DNA of 64,000 bases. Source: Acanthaster planci (taxonomy: Eukaryota; Echinodermata; Asteroidea; Valvatida; Acanthasteridae). Location: the NCBI RefSeq assembly GCF_001949145.1, contig NW_019091393.1, forward strand, positions 971,122 to 1,035,121, in the 5' to 3' direction. The notes below the pieces were generated by a model, which was given only the letters and a program-made list of their open reading frames with translations, ran no database searches and was not told where the DNA came from. Shown here in pieces: positions 1 through 10,973 of the stretch. Both the position numbers and the translations under genes were made by a program. Each line of letters starts with the position of its first letter. Position 1 is the first letter of the stretch.

Positions 1-2358
1 TTTGTTTCCAAACACACAAGTAGAAACAGGCTCTTCAGCTCAAGGTTGTCTTCTTTGTTTGACTCTTTATGCGTTGGTCAATTCGGCTGGCTCTTCCACG
101 GCCAAGACGCCGGCCAAGTACATGTAGATGTCCACTCTACTCGGCTAACGGTCAGCTAGTGCATGCGTAATAACACGCCAAAAAGTTATTCGTTGCGCCT
201 ACGAATTTAATTATTCCAATTTCTGTCCCAGTTCATACCGGCGTTATTCTTGGGACAAAAATGCTGGTATCATTTCGGCAGGTTAAATAAAGCACCCAGA
301 TTATGCAGCATATGGTGGGATAACAACACATTGCATGTCCTTAATATCAGATAGGCCTAATTATAATAATATGCCATATATTTGATGCGTTCCTGCACAT
401 CTTATCCACTACTTAAGTACAACAAATGAAACCTTTCAACCAAATATCGATTAAATTTATGAAAGGTATAATTGATATGTTCCGTTCAGAAGAATGAGAT
501 ATGTTTGAAAAACTGAACTCCTTTTGACTTCCACTAGACAGAAAACATGGACAGCGTCAAATACCCAATATATTTTCACAAAGTGCAGCGACTCTGACCC
601 TTAAATGGTCTCGACTACATACTGAGACACCATATTGATACCAGGATAACTCCCAAATCGTTTCGTGAAGCCTTCAGACAGGTGAAACAAAAAAGTTGTC
701 CACTCCTCGACTGGGTGTGACTAGTTAATGGACGTATTGATCGGCAAGATGTCTTGTTGCTGGTTTGCCTGAATCAATGGTTGCGCGTCGCCGTGTACTG
801 CAAACATGCGATAACACTGCCCGCGATCAAGGGTCGAAACACGGGCACTTTGTGGCTACCCGGAGCACGGTCGTCGATTGCAGTTGCATGGAAAGAAACC
901 ACGAGTATGGAATCGCAACTGGCAGAAGACAGAAACACAGAAACACAGCTCCGTACGACGACATATCAAAGACAACTTGAGATTCACAAATGAAATTTTG
1001 TCTTGGCAGGGTATCAAGTTGCAGACAACAGCACTTACAATGGAGGTTATAGAACAGAATAATTCCTGCGAAAATCAACCACAGAGTGACCCAAGTCTCG
1101 CAATTCCCATTCCAAATATGACATTGTGAGTGCATGTATACATGTACATTTGGGGGAAAAATGTCCCAAGATTTCGAAAAACTAAGTGTCTATACAGACG
1201 TTTCAAATGGGTTGTCTGCAGTATGGTTCGTGCATTCAATTGACAAATTTAAAACTAGTGCGCACGCCGCACAACATCTGACGATACAATAAGTCTCAAA
1301 GACTTCAGCAAGGTCTCAAGCTACACGACGAACGATGTTTCCTGTGTACTTTAGTTGTCTGCAAACCGGTTTCGATTTATGTTTGATGAATATAATTTGA
1401 CGTTCTTAACAGGAAACGAATGAATGGGAGCAAAGTCTATAAATATCTGAAACTGCACTGGTTGCGTGCCCAGCTTTCAACTGCAGATTTTTTTAACGAG
1501 AGTAAAACCGTGCTTGCGCTGCAGGAGAAAAACATAAAGTGGGTCCTCAGCTCAACGAGTAGTCCAACACATTATAAACATGAGCATGTTTGCGTTTGTT
1601 GTGTTCAACAGTCCAGTTAAAGTTCGGCTCAGTAGGCTTAGATGTCCTTCAAGCAAGGATCCACCTTTACACCATGTTTCGATTTTTATGGTATCTCCTA
1701 TTTTAAAGAATTTTTGCCGTGTTGTTGCAAGTTTTTTTTTTACCCCAATGGCTTTAAAGTCACCCGCTGTGACCCCGTGTGAGAGTCTTGTAGGCCCACC
1801 GGCAGCGGATACGAGGACAGCAACCAAATAGAATGCTAAGCTGTAGAATGCTGATTTCACTGGATTAACGGCTTCCTGTCTCGCCACAAGGGACTGCTTA
1901 ATTACAACCTTAATGCTATCCAAATTGCCATCGCTTGATAAGATGTGGGGAGCCGTATAATTTAAGCTGAAATGACTGTCGTCCCTCAACAAGAGAGTGC
2001 ACAGTTTTGGGTATTATGTCCCATCTAAGCATTTGGGCAGTATTAAGAATTAAGACTATTGGGGATAAAAACCAGTCAAATGGCCAAAATTATTATGGTT
2101 CGATAGCAATAGTCTCTGCTCAAGGAATAGGCCCATGCATTCCCATTTGCCAATTACATCTAAAACTAGTAAAAGGAAGGGTACGGTCGTTGGGAATGCA
2201 GCATGTCAAAGGTCACGAGATAGACATTTGCCGAAGAGTACAACAATAAGCAACACTGACGGCAAACAAATCGTTACCGGTAGTGGTAAGTGTCGTCAGA
2301 CGAGCTGAATGCGACATACGGCTACCACATTCTGGTGTTCCGTCAGTTGGATTAAGAC
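1..2358. other. non-coding stretch, no supportable gene
   Basis: Only short open frames occur here and none shows a recognisable domain joined by splice signals. The longest is on the minus strand at 1552-1992. It contains a hydrophobic stretch and a short segment faintly like a thioesterase strand, but I could not connect it to flanking exons. Words of the TACATGTACAT type are frequent. If the candidate minus-strand first exon at 3371-3416 is real, its downstream exons would have to lie here or beyond the left edge of the window. Confidence 0.5.
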
Positions 2359-2711
2359 TGTTACGCCCCAACTATAGCATCAGTCCCAACTATAGTTGGG
2401 TCCATCTCAACTAGAGTGCTACAGTTGGGCCGGCCCAACTACAGCAGAGAGGTCCTGTGTGCATGATGTGCCCAGTATGTGCCAAAGTTATATTTTTCAT
2501 AAATGTCATGTCATTGGTCACAGGGCTAGATGAACAGATGAAGTGCCACATTTTAAATGAATTTGTCAAGTGTGAGACAAATTGACTTAGGTGATGTTGA
2601 CACATTCCGCACAGACAATGGGCACCAATAGTTGGGCAAGCCCAACTGCAACACTACAGTTGGGACTGTCCCAACTATAGTTGGGACTTATGCTATAGTT
2701 GGGACGTAACA
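2359..2711. mobile_element. foldback (MITE-like) element with long palindromic inverted repeats
   Basis: The two ends are inverted copies of each other over roughly 80 bases. The left end starts TGTTACGCCCCAACTATAGC and the reverse complement of the right end starts TGTTACGTCCCAACTATAGC. Each arm itself contains the palindrome CCCAACTATAGTTGGG and further CCCAACT/AGTTGGG words, so each arm can also fold alone. The core of about 190 bases has no coding potential. This is the structure of a non-autonomous foldback or MITE element. I do not see a clear target-site duplication, so the exact ends and superfamily are uncertain. Confidence 0.7.
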
Positions 2712-3370
2712 CGACGACTGGAAATGAAGGAGCTTGAATTACCGGCAACACGTACAAAATAGAATCAAATCTCTTAATGAAGCAGGTATTAGGTGTGTGA
2801 AAAATCCAACATAATCCTTGGCAGAATACAGGTCCGTGGGAACTGACCAAACATCCAAGCTGAACGCCAACCAAACTCATCAAAATGTTGTTTTTACAAA
2901 GGTTTATTAAAAGTCCCTTCTTTTGCAAAACCGGTCTCATTAAAGCTGCCAGACTAGTGTCCACAAAATAAATCATTCCCTCATAAATTCCCTCGACGGG
3001 ATGAACCTTACAAATAAATTAAATGGGTTATTACAAGCACATGTCTCATTCAAGGTGTTCCAGGGTTCAAGCAACATGATGAACTATTACATGACCATGA
3101 TGGACTGTGAATGTTTGGATGAAATTCTCTGCGGGGTGGGATTTTACTTTGATGGCCCAGCCGGACAAGACGGCAAAAGTCTATGTCTGTGCGCATCTCT
3201 AGACAAACTTGAGTGTGTCAATGGGGAAATGTCGACGTACAGCGGATTTTGGCCTCCAAAAATGGGAAATTGTGGCTGGTTTATTGCATGTTCTGTCGTG
3301 TCTGTGCATGGGGTTCTCACGGTAAAATCTCCCCCGGCCTCCTTGAAGAATAAAAGGTAGGTTCACTTAC

Positions 3371-3416
3371 TGAAATCCTGGTGGTCACCTCCGCCCGATT
3401 TTTTGGACTTGGACAT
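3371..3416 (-). CDS. possible first coding exon of an unidentified gene
   Basis: Read on the minus strand, an ATG at 3416 opens 15 codons (MSKSKKSGGGDHQDF) and one further base, followed directly by a consensus donor, GTAAGT. The upstream side (about 3417-3480) is relatively GC-rich with CpGs, as expected for a promoter or first exon. The short lysine/serine/glycine-rich N-terminus does not identify a family. No following exon could be located between here and the left edge, so this may be a chance ATG plus donor. Confidence 0.3.
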
Positions 3417-6400
3417 GTCGCTGCTCGACTCTCGCGTCACGCGGAAGCGAATCTGGATTGGAAAAAGGTGAATATTTTATCCGTTTGGGGATGGAGGAGG
3501 TAAAATATATACATCCGAGGAAGGTGGCACTTTGATTACAATATATATCCACAGAGAGATCGGCTGAACGGATGACGAATCTGGAAAAACCGGCAGGAGA
3601 TTCGAAGAGCTGGCCTACATATTACAATACAAGCCAGGCGGCGTTATTCGGGCTATGCGGTTGGTCACAGCGGGGCGGCAAGGGACTGCAGACGGGTAGA
3701 CCCGTGGAAGGAAACACGGTGCGTTTATATCTGCCACACTCAGTGGTCGGATCAGCTCTCTCTCAATATCCACTGAGCGAGATCAATACGTGCTGACAAC
3801 AAGTGGGGTAGACCGACGGCTCCTCGCAACAAACCCCACGCCGACTGACATCAGAAACAAACTTTCCCCTCCGATAAACTTTCAAAGAAAAGAGCCAAAC
3901 AAACCTTGTCTATCACGGACATGGTTGATATGCATATGAATAGCACCCCGTCCTCGATTCAGTAAGCACACGGCAGGCACTCGCTCGGTTACCGGGAGAG
4001 AACACTTCTTCCATTCACTGGTGTGTGAACGTCTGGAGTGTTAGTGTGCGCTGTGCAACCACTGTAAAATTGCTGTTATGTACACTGTACATGTACTCAG
4101 ATCCCGCATACCACGACAAGTGCACCGGCTAGATACGTATACACAGTGTCTCCCCTACCATGTGCGTATGAGCCCAGGCCGACAAGATTCATTACGCGGT
4201 TAAGCCAGCAGGGTCAACAAAGCTCGTGATTGGACGCGAGTCTCTCACCCAGAGATCATTTTTCCCGACCTGGACTGTTTTTGTCCTGACGTTTCCACCC
4301 TCGTTTTCCTTCAGCTAAGGTCACTGGCGTACATGACCTGGAGAGTAGTTAAGAACATTACTATACAGGGTCGACGGGTCTATTTAATTTCCTCAAGAGA
4401 TACATGCAACTGGAAGGAACGTGTCATCGTTGCAGTGGCGAAGGTGTTTTAAAATTCCGAATTTTTTGCTCCGTAGGGGGCGCTATGACACTTGGCAAGC
4501 ACGTCAGTTTAATAAGCTTTGTGGCCCGAAATTTAAATGGAAGTTTCTGGCTTTGTAATTAACCAAAGTCAAATGGGTTCCCTGATATATTGCAGTACTG
4601 TTTAAGAAACTCAAACAGTTTAATTTGTGTTAATTTCACTGGAACGAAAGTTGACGCAATCTTAAATGAACCTATTCAATGCTCGAGTTTTCCAGTCACG
4701 AAAGTACAAATCTATGATAATTATTTATCCGAGGGTGCTCAGGCCCGTTATTTGTTTTTTGTCCGATGGTGCGGACAGGTGGACACATAAAGAAATACAT
4801 TATTACCGATGAACAAATAATAATACAGGATTGTTATTTTAACCAAGATTTTTTTAATTGCTTTATTATTGTATTTGTGTGTACGTCAGTATGATTTATT
4901 CTAACCTTTAAAAGTCTTTTCATGTTGTTACTCTTTATTCAGCTAGATCCTGGAGGGGGCAAATGTGGACCGGGAGAAAAAACAATTCCCATACCATGCG
5001 ATCTCTAAAGAGGATTAACCGATGAGCCTGAAACAGAACAGTAATACTCGCCTTCGTCCAGAAAGCTTGTAAAGATCCCTTAAGTTAGATTCGCGCCCCC
5101 TGAGAGTCGTCGAAGGCAAACTGTTAATATTTCAAACCCCCCCCAAAAAAGCTGGCTCTATATTCGCCTCGTAAAGCTTGTTAGCCCAGATGGTACAGCT
5201 TCAAGTCACCTTACCGAAGACCGTACTTCCTACTTGAATATCTAACCTTTCGGTGCTTGTCTGGAAATACATGTGTAATAGCCTACTCTTGAAAGCTTAA
5301 CGTTACATATGACGTACATGACTTCAAGTTAATGTACATGTACCTTTACACGTTGTACAGAGCAGCATATTTGAGTTTCTTTTGTCGTGTGCATGAGGAC
5401 TGAGTGAAAAATCTCAGCCCAAAATATGAGAACCTTATCAGGCTGCATGGTCATGACTTCATTCAAAAATAGCTATATCTAACATGGAATGCGTGTAGTA
5501 CATTTTTTACTAAAAATAACGATCCAAGGTCAGCCTCTCGGACAGGATAATGCACTCACCATCTTGTCAATGCAAGTATAAGCAATCTCCGACACGGCGA
5601 ATCAGATTGGCGATTACGGAAGATCCGGCAAGGTTACGACTCCCGATATCCCGTAATGGTTCCGTGTACAATGCAGTTTCGTGGAAGCGGATCCCAAGTA
5701 AAACCAAAGGTGTGGTAGAACTACGGGCGTGGTCAAATTATACATAGGTGTTGTCAACCCGTCTCCGTCTACCCAGCGAATATCAGGCTAGCATAATCTC
5801 TTTTGCACACTGTACCAAACTACCTGCATATTTACTCCATCTGCTGGTATGGAAGTCTCTTCATAGCTCGTCAAATTGTCAGTCGACTGAGCTACATGCG
5901 TCCAACCGTGTCCAGGCCTACTAATGGATGTAGCATGAACAGTCTGCTTGGTCTCAATGAATTCATTATCATGCCAATGTAGCGGCTCTGTTGACCCCTG
6001 ATTGTATGCGATAAGTTGAGGCATGGTTTTGGAGGTGTCCCGTTTTGTTTGCAGGTCAAAGACACGAGTTGAATAGGAAAGTGGCCTCAGACAACTTCCA
6101 CTTGTTCATAGACTAAGTGCGGGCCAGTCGGCCACCTTGTCGGTTTAGTTGTTTGTTGTTTGGGCCGAAGTAACACTGGGAGTTTAGGTGTCTATTTTTA
6201 TTTGCAACGATGGGACCCACCACACAACTTTATTTTATATACAGTACAAAAATACCGCATGCGTTGATCCAGGGGGGAAAATGAATTCACTTATGAAAAG
6301 TACCCAAAACTGAGAAAGACTGTATTCATTTTGTTAAGAGAGTGTAAGGGGGAAAGCCCTGAAACCGATTTCCGTACACCTTTCACGTTTTTCTAGCTCT

Positions 6401-6778
6401 CTGCTTTCTTCCAAAATTGAACATAAATTCTACCGACAAGTACTGTTATTATGTTGGTCTGGCCGTCTGCCTTTAGCTTTTTATTTGGCGCCTTGTGTGT
6501 ACAATGTACTTAGTTTGGTCAAAAGAGGGCGCTACAACTCACAGTGAACTTTGACACGAAGTCGTCAGCTATGCAGCATATGCACGCTGTAGCTATAATA
6601 TTGCCTGCAGTCTTAATCTTGGAAACTAAGCTTCCGATTCGATGTGATGCAATCAGTTTTGTTTGGATAACTCGCTGTTTTCAGCTCCTGCAGACGCCGT
6701 TCATCAAAAAGCTCATGATCATTAGACTTGGTTCAGTAATCAAATCGTCTTAACACTAATGCAGTCGTTGTAAACGCG
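3417..6778. other. non-coding stretch upstream of ALG2
   Basis: No frame with recognisable protein content or paired splice sites was found. Open frames such as 3572-3796 and 5550-5747 look like chance. The region has CpG-containing sequence around 3.5-4.3 kb and two words matching the core of a CTCF-type site (4474-4484 TAGGGGGCGCT, 6524-6532 AGAGGGCGC). The ALG2 promoter should lie in its last few hundred bases, but no TATA box or initiator is convincing. Confidence 0.5.
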
Positions 6779-9700
6779 ATGGTGAAGGTTGTTTTTGTTC
6801 ACCCTGACTTGGGAATCGGCGGAGCAGAGCGACTGGTGGTGGATGCGGCTCTCGCTTTGCAGGCCCGGGGACACTCGGTCAAGTTGTTCACGGCCCATCA
6901 CGATCCTGGACATTGCTTCAAGGTGGGATGTTGATTCATAAGGGGCACAATCAGGCAAAAACAGAATGAATCTTCACTTTCTATCCACAATGCTGCACAT
7001 GTTATCCTGCAGTTTTCTCAATTTCTGACACCACTGTTGTTGTATTAATAATGACCCAAAAAACTTAATTTAGGACAGCCAAATGTGAAATTCTGTTTGA
7101 AAATATGGAGGAGACGTTCCTCTCTACATGTGTATTTTGGACAATGTCAGATTGGGGCGCTGCATACTGTCTGCTTGTGGTCACAGTAAATTGAGCGTAT
7201 GCTCACTAAATTGACCAATTTGCAGGAAACCAGTGATGGCACATTGGATGTCACAGCTGTGGGTGACTGGTTACCGAGGAGTTTCTGTGGTCGATGCTAT
7301 GCCCTGTGTGCCTACATCAGGATGATATACGTCGCTCTCTACCTAGTGCTTTTCAGCGGGCAGCAGTATGATGTTGTCTTCTGCGACCAGATCTCGGCGT
7401 GCATTCCTTTCCTGAAGATGAGAAGAAAATCAAAGGCAGGGAAGTTGTGCCATATCCAGATGTGACTTGAAACCCTGTGAACAAACTCAATTACACTGAT
7501 CTGAAAATTTGAAGTGTTTTTTTGTAAATTGTTCAATATTTTCCCTTCTAAAGTTACTTTTTAGCACGTTATCGCTTTCCGTTTGCTGACATGTCATTGC
7601 ATGTGTCGCATTCTTCCTGTTGATTAAAAGATGAAAACCCTCATGTCTGTCATTTCCTCCCCTATTTACCACCTCAAATTGGAGAGATATTTTGATTTAT
7701 TATTTCTTTGTTCTGGCAGGTTTTGTTCTACTGTCACTTCCCAGACCAGCTCTTGACCCAACGCTTGACCTTCCTGAAGCGTCTGTATCGAGCACCCATC
7801 GACTGGCTGGAGGAGAGGACAACAGGAATGGCTCACTGTGTCCTGGTCAACAGCAGCTTCACAGGTGTGAAGATTGACCACTTGCTGCCGGGTGGTTTGA
7901 AAAATGCAGCGCACATAATCAGGACTTTTTCAAGATTTTCAGTTTTCAAAATATCTTCAAAAATTCATCATTTCAATTAATGGACATTTACACCCACGTG
8001 AGCTACTGTCTGTTTCAAAACAAGGCTGGATTATCTCCACTATTGAGAGTGGAAAAATGTTGGAAATGCCCAGCAGCCTGGTCTTTTGTTCTGAGAACAG
8101 TCTTTTGTTACAAGGCCAAGTTCCCTTTGTCAGATTTCGGAGACCCTGGTCATGCGTATAAACACACGGTGCCCGAAACCGGGCTCCCTGGCAGGAAGTG
8201 GTTAATGATCTTGTGGGATTCGTAATCACAGGCCTAGTAGCCGGGGTTGTGGGAGAAATTGGCATTTCAGTGGAAAGCAAAACAAGACTTGTTTCATTCT
8301 TTTACCAATTGAGATTCTCCTCGTGTTCCATGATGTGTAGACAAAATCTGAAGTATTTCACAGGCTGAGTTGAAAGTTTCAATTTGGATTTTAAAGAGAA
8401 GTTCCTACATTATATCATTCCTTGAAAACCTAACCTTCTGAAAAGCTAGAAATCTGTTAAATTCTGAGGCATCTGTTACCTGCAACATTAAGGTTTGATC
8501 GTGATTTAGCCTAACAACAGGAGAACACCATATTGAAGGCCCAAATTCATATGCAATTTGACCGTAGGTCATTTCATTATGGTTTGTCATGAATATGCAT
8601 GATCTCCTGGCAAAGGTGAAGCTGTTTTTAGAAAGGAATCAACTTGGCAGAGATTTCCATTGAAACAGTTAATTTCACTGTGATGTGTTTTTTTCTCATC
8701 CGACCCCACAGCCAAGACATTTGCCAAGACATTCCCATCGTTGGGTCACATCCAGCCTGATGTCCTCTACCCATCCCTCAATTTCTCTGCCTTTGACAGC
8801 CCAGTAGAAGCCCCCAAGGATCTCCTGCCCCCAAACGTTGACATTCTCTTCTTGTCCATCAATCGCTTTGAAAGGAAGAAAAACTTGGGATTGGCCATTG
8901 AGGCTCTCGGTAAGTTAGTCAAAGCCCAAACATCCCTCGTTGACTCCAAAAAAAAAATTCCTTCCAGTCAAATAAAATAAAATCAATGTTTTAAAAGGTT
9001 CTCTTGAAACAATATTTGATGAAAAATCAATCTTGGACAAGAATGATGAAGACATAAACAACAAATTACAACAAAGAAGCTCAGACAACTTTTTTCCCCC
9101 CATTTTTTTTTTTCAGAAAAATTTTTCTATGGATCAGGTTTTCCCATAATTCCTTCCTTAGAAAATACAATAGCTGAACTTCGGTGAAATGTGACGAATG
9201 ACTCAAGCATATTTGTCCATGAATTCTGCAGTTACTTTGAAAAAGCTGAAAATTTGATACTTTGCCAACTCATGACAGGAAAGTTACTTGAAAAACTACC
9301 TCATGAGGATAGAAAGCGTGTGCATCTGGTCATGGCTGGAGGTTATGATGAACGCGTAACAGAGAATCGCGAGCACTACTTGGAGTTACGCCAGCTAGCA
9401 GACAGGCTCCACCTGGATGATCTTGTCACCTTCAAGCGGTCCTTCAGTGACACTGAGAAGCTGAGCCTCCTCAGCAGCTGTGCTTGCCTGCTCTACACCC
9501 CTAGCAATGAGCACTTTGGCATCGTGCCCATTGAAGCCATGTACGCAAGCCGGCCCGTTGTGGCAGTCAACAGCGGCGGACCGCTGGAGACCATTGTGGA
9601 CAAACAGACAGGGTTTTTGTGCAAGCCCGACCCAGAGACCTTTGCACTGGCCATGAAGGAGTTCGTCACCAAGAAGGATCTGACCAAGAAGTTTGGCAAG

Positions 9701-9790
9701 GCTGGCCGTGCTAGGGTTGTCAGTAACTTTTCCTTTAAGGCATTTGGCAATAAGCTGGACAGAATTGTTAGAAAGCTTCGCAAATTATAG
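6779..9790 (+). CDS. ALG2: alpha-1,3/1,6-mannosyltransferase ALG2 (five exons)
   Basis: Exons: 6779-6922, 7226-7435, 7720-7864, 8712-8909, 9279-9790, joining to 402 aa (human ALG2 is about 416). ALG2 adds the second and third mannoses to the dolichol-linked oligosaccharide on the cytosolic face of the ER, in N-glycan precursor assembly. Visible hallmarks are the N-terminal GIGGAERLV loop, the FYCHFPD and RAPIDW blocks, the DVLYPSL and [10 protein letters not shown] blocks, AGGYDERV, and the glycosyltransferase family 4 EX7E motif in [13 protein letters not shown] (E310 and E318) followed by VNSGGPLE. The start ATG opens directly into the conserved N-terminus. Intron 2 lacks a frame-compatible GT donor; AAG|GC at 7436 keeps the frame exactly. 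Intron 3 carries a foldback element beginning about 10 bases after the donor. The gene converges on WDR70. Identification is certain; the exon 2 end is inferred. Confidence 0.95.
7436..7719 (+). other. ALG2: ALG2 intron 2, apparent GC-AG intron
   Basis: The exon ends RRKSK (AAG at 7433-7435) and the next bases are GCAGGG. The next exon begins VLFYCH at 7720 after a normal TTCTGGCAG acceptor. All nearby GT dinucleotides (7444, 7447, 7462) would leave the wrong phase and destroy the conserved LFYCHFPD block. A GC donor gives an alignment to vertebrate ALG2 without gaps. Confidence 0.65.
7874..8205. mobile_element. short inverted-repeat element in ALG2 intron 3 (copy 1)
   Basis: The left end TTGACCACTTGCTGCCGGG and the reverse complement of the right end, TTAACCACTTCCTGCC, form imperfect terminal inverted repeats. 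The interior matches a larger copy at 18508-19060 in the same orientation, including the block CCCAGCAGCCTGG and a shared CATGCGTATAAA. The element starts about 10 bases downstream of the ALG2 exon 3 splice donor. Confidence 0.65.
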
Positions 9791-10549
9791 CCGTTATGAA
9801 CAATTGGCTCCACTCCTTAATGTACATCAAGGTATTTGGTGACCTTAGCAGTACCATTTGAAAATGAGCTCTGTCAGGATTGTTGGCATTTCACTTACTG
9901 AATTATGAAATCAGCTTTGGATAAACTTTGTCACAATCCTCAATTTAAACTCATTCAGGTTTGCAGCTCTAAATCTGTAAACAATGTGTTACTAGCATCA
10001 CAGTGCTTTGCAGGAACTACCGAGGAAAGAAAATCAACATGCCAACTGGAATTAGCTTTATTATTTGCAAGAGAGATGTTTGCCTATTGCCTAAGTTAAA
10101 TGAAAAATTCAAATTGGAACAATTAAAGAGTACTAAAAAAAATGGCTGAGAATGAATTCAATGCCTGTCCTTTCTGAAGTATGCTTAATTCTTCAAGCTT
10201 GCCAGTGGCCTGAGGGTGTGGAGTAAGTTCTTGGTCTATTCAGAGCTATACAAGATCTGCACACAGACCTACATCATGGGGCAGCCATCTTGCTTTTCTA
10301 CCATTCAAAGCAATGTAAACCAAACTGAGGCTGGAAGGAAAACTAGTCTGTTCCCTTTTACTAATATGTGAAGTTGTAGTACTATTGCTACAGGGAACAA
10401 GACAGACATGGAAGCATCATGATTAAGGTCTGTTGATGGTAAGAGCTGAGGGGAGATGGGGCTTGTTACATTTCCGTCCTTGGTATTTTCCAAGATTTTC
10501 CCAGTTCCTTATTTTCAAAATGGGTCAAATGATGGACAGATTCACACTC

Positions 10550-10555
10550 AATAAA
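10550..10555 (+). terminator. ALG2: candidate polyadenylation signal for ALG2
   Basis: An AATAAA hexamer lies 760 bases after the ALG2 stop codon and before the convergent WDR70 coding end. An ATTAAA-like word near 10120 is an alternative nearer signal. Transcript ends were not seen, so either could be used. Confidence 0.35.
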
Positions 10556-10973
10556 TTGTCAACAATTCAGATCATCATCCACTAGATGAAAGTTAAAGAC
10601 TTGTTTGTCCAGTTACAGAAAACTTCTACTTGTGTCAACCTTCAAGATAATTTACATATTCACACCCGTGTAATGTGTGCAGCATCAGCCCTCACAGCCA
10701 ATCAGACTCCTGGGAAGGAGGAATGCTCACAGCTCATAGCCAATGAAATTGTATGATAAGTGACACCATTTCCAGTCCTTACACAAGGTCAGGTCACCAG
10801 TCTCAGGATGGCTTCACCAAGCTGCCGTGAGCACCTGACAAATCAAATGTCACATAACTAGGTACAATTTACTTGCATTAAGATGTCTATGGGAAAGGCT
10901 CCTGTGCAGGTATCTCAGACATTTTCTTTTGCCGTCCTCGACACTGACTTTCTCAGTCGTCTCTAATCCCTTC

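Noticed and set aside
765-1129. Frames resembling a decayed LINE reverse transcriptase tail
   Set aside because: No reverse transcriptase or endonuclease motif can be seen.
1552-1992. Minus-strand 146-codon frame with a faint thioesterase-like segment (KIGDTIKIET)
   Set aside because: The similarity covers one strand only, and no splice sites or catalytic residues support it.
3001-3360. Plus-strand 119-codon ATG frame ending near AAAAG|GTAGGT
   Set aside because: No recognisable domain and no acceptor-matched neighbour exon; probably chance.
7444-7463. GT donors for ALG2 exon 2 (7444, 7447, 7462)
   Set aside because: All leave phase 2 and would shift the conserved LFYCHFPD block out of frame.
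9191-9278. Upstream extension of the last ALG2 exon from 9191
   Set aside because: The frame and family alignment place the acceptor at 9278; the earlier part is intron.
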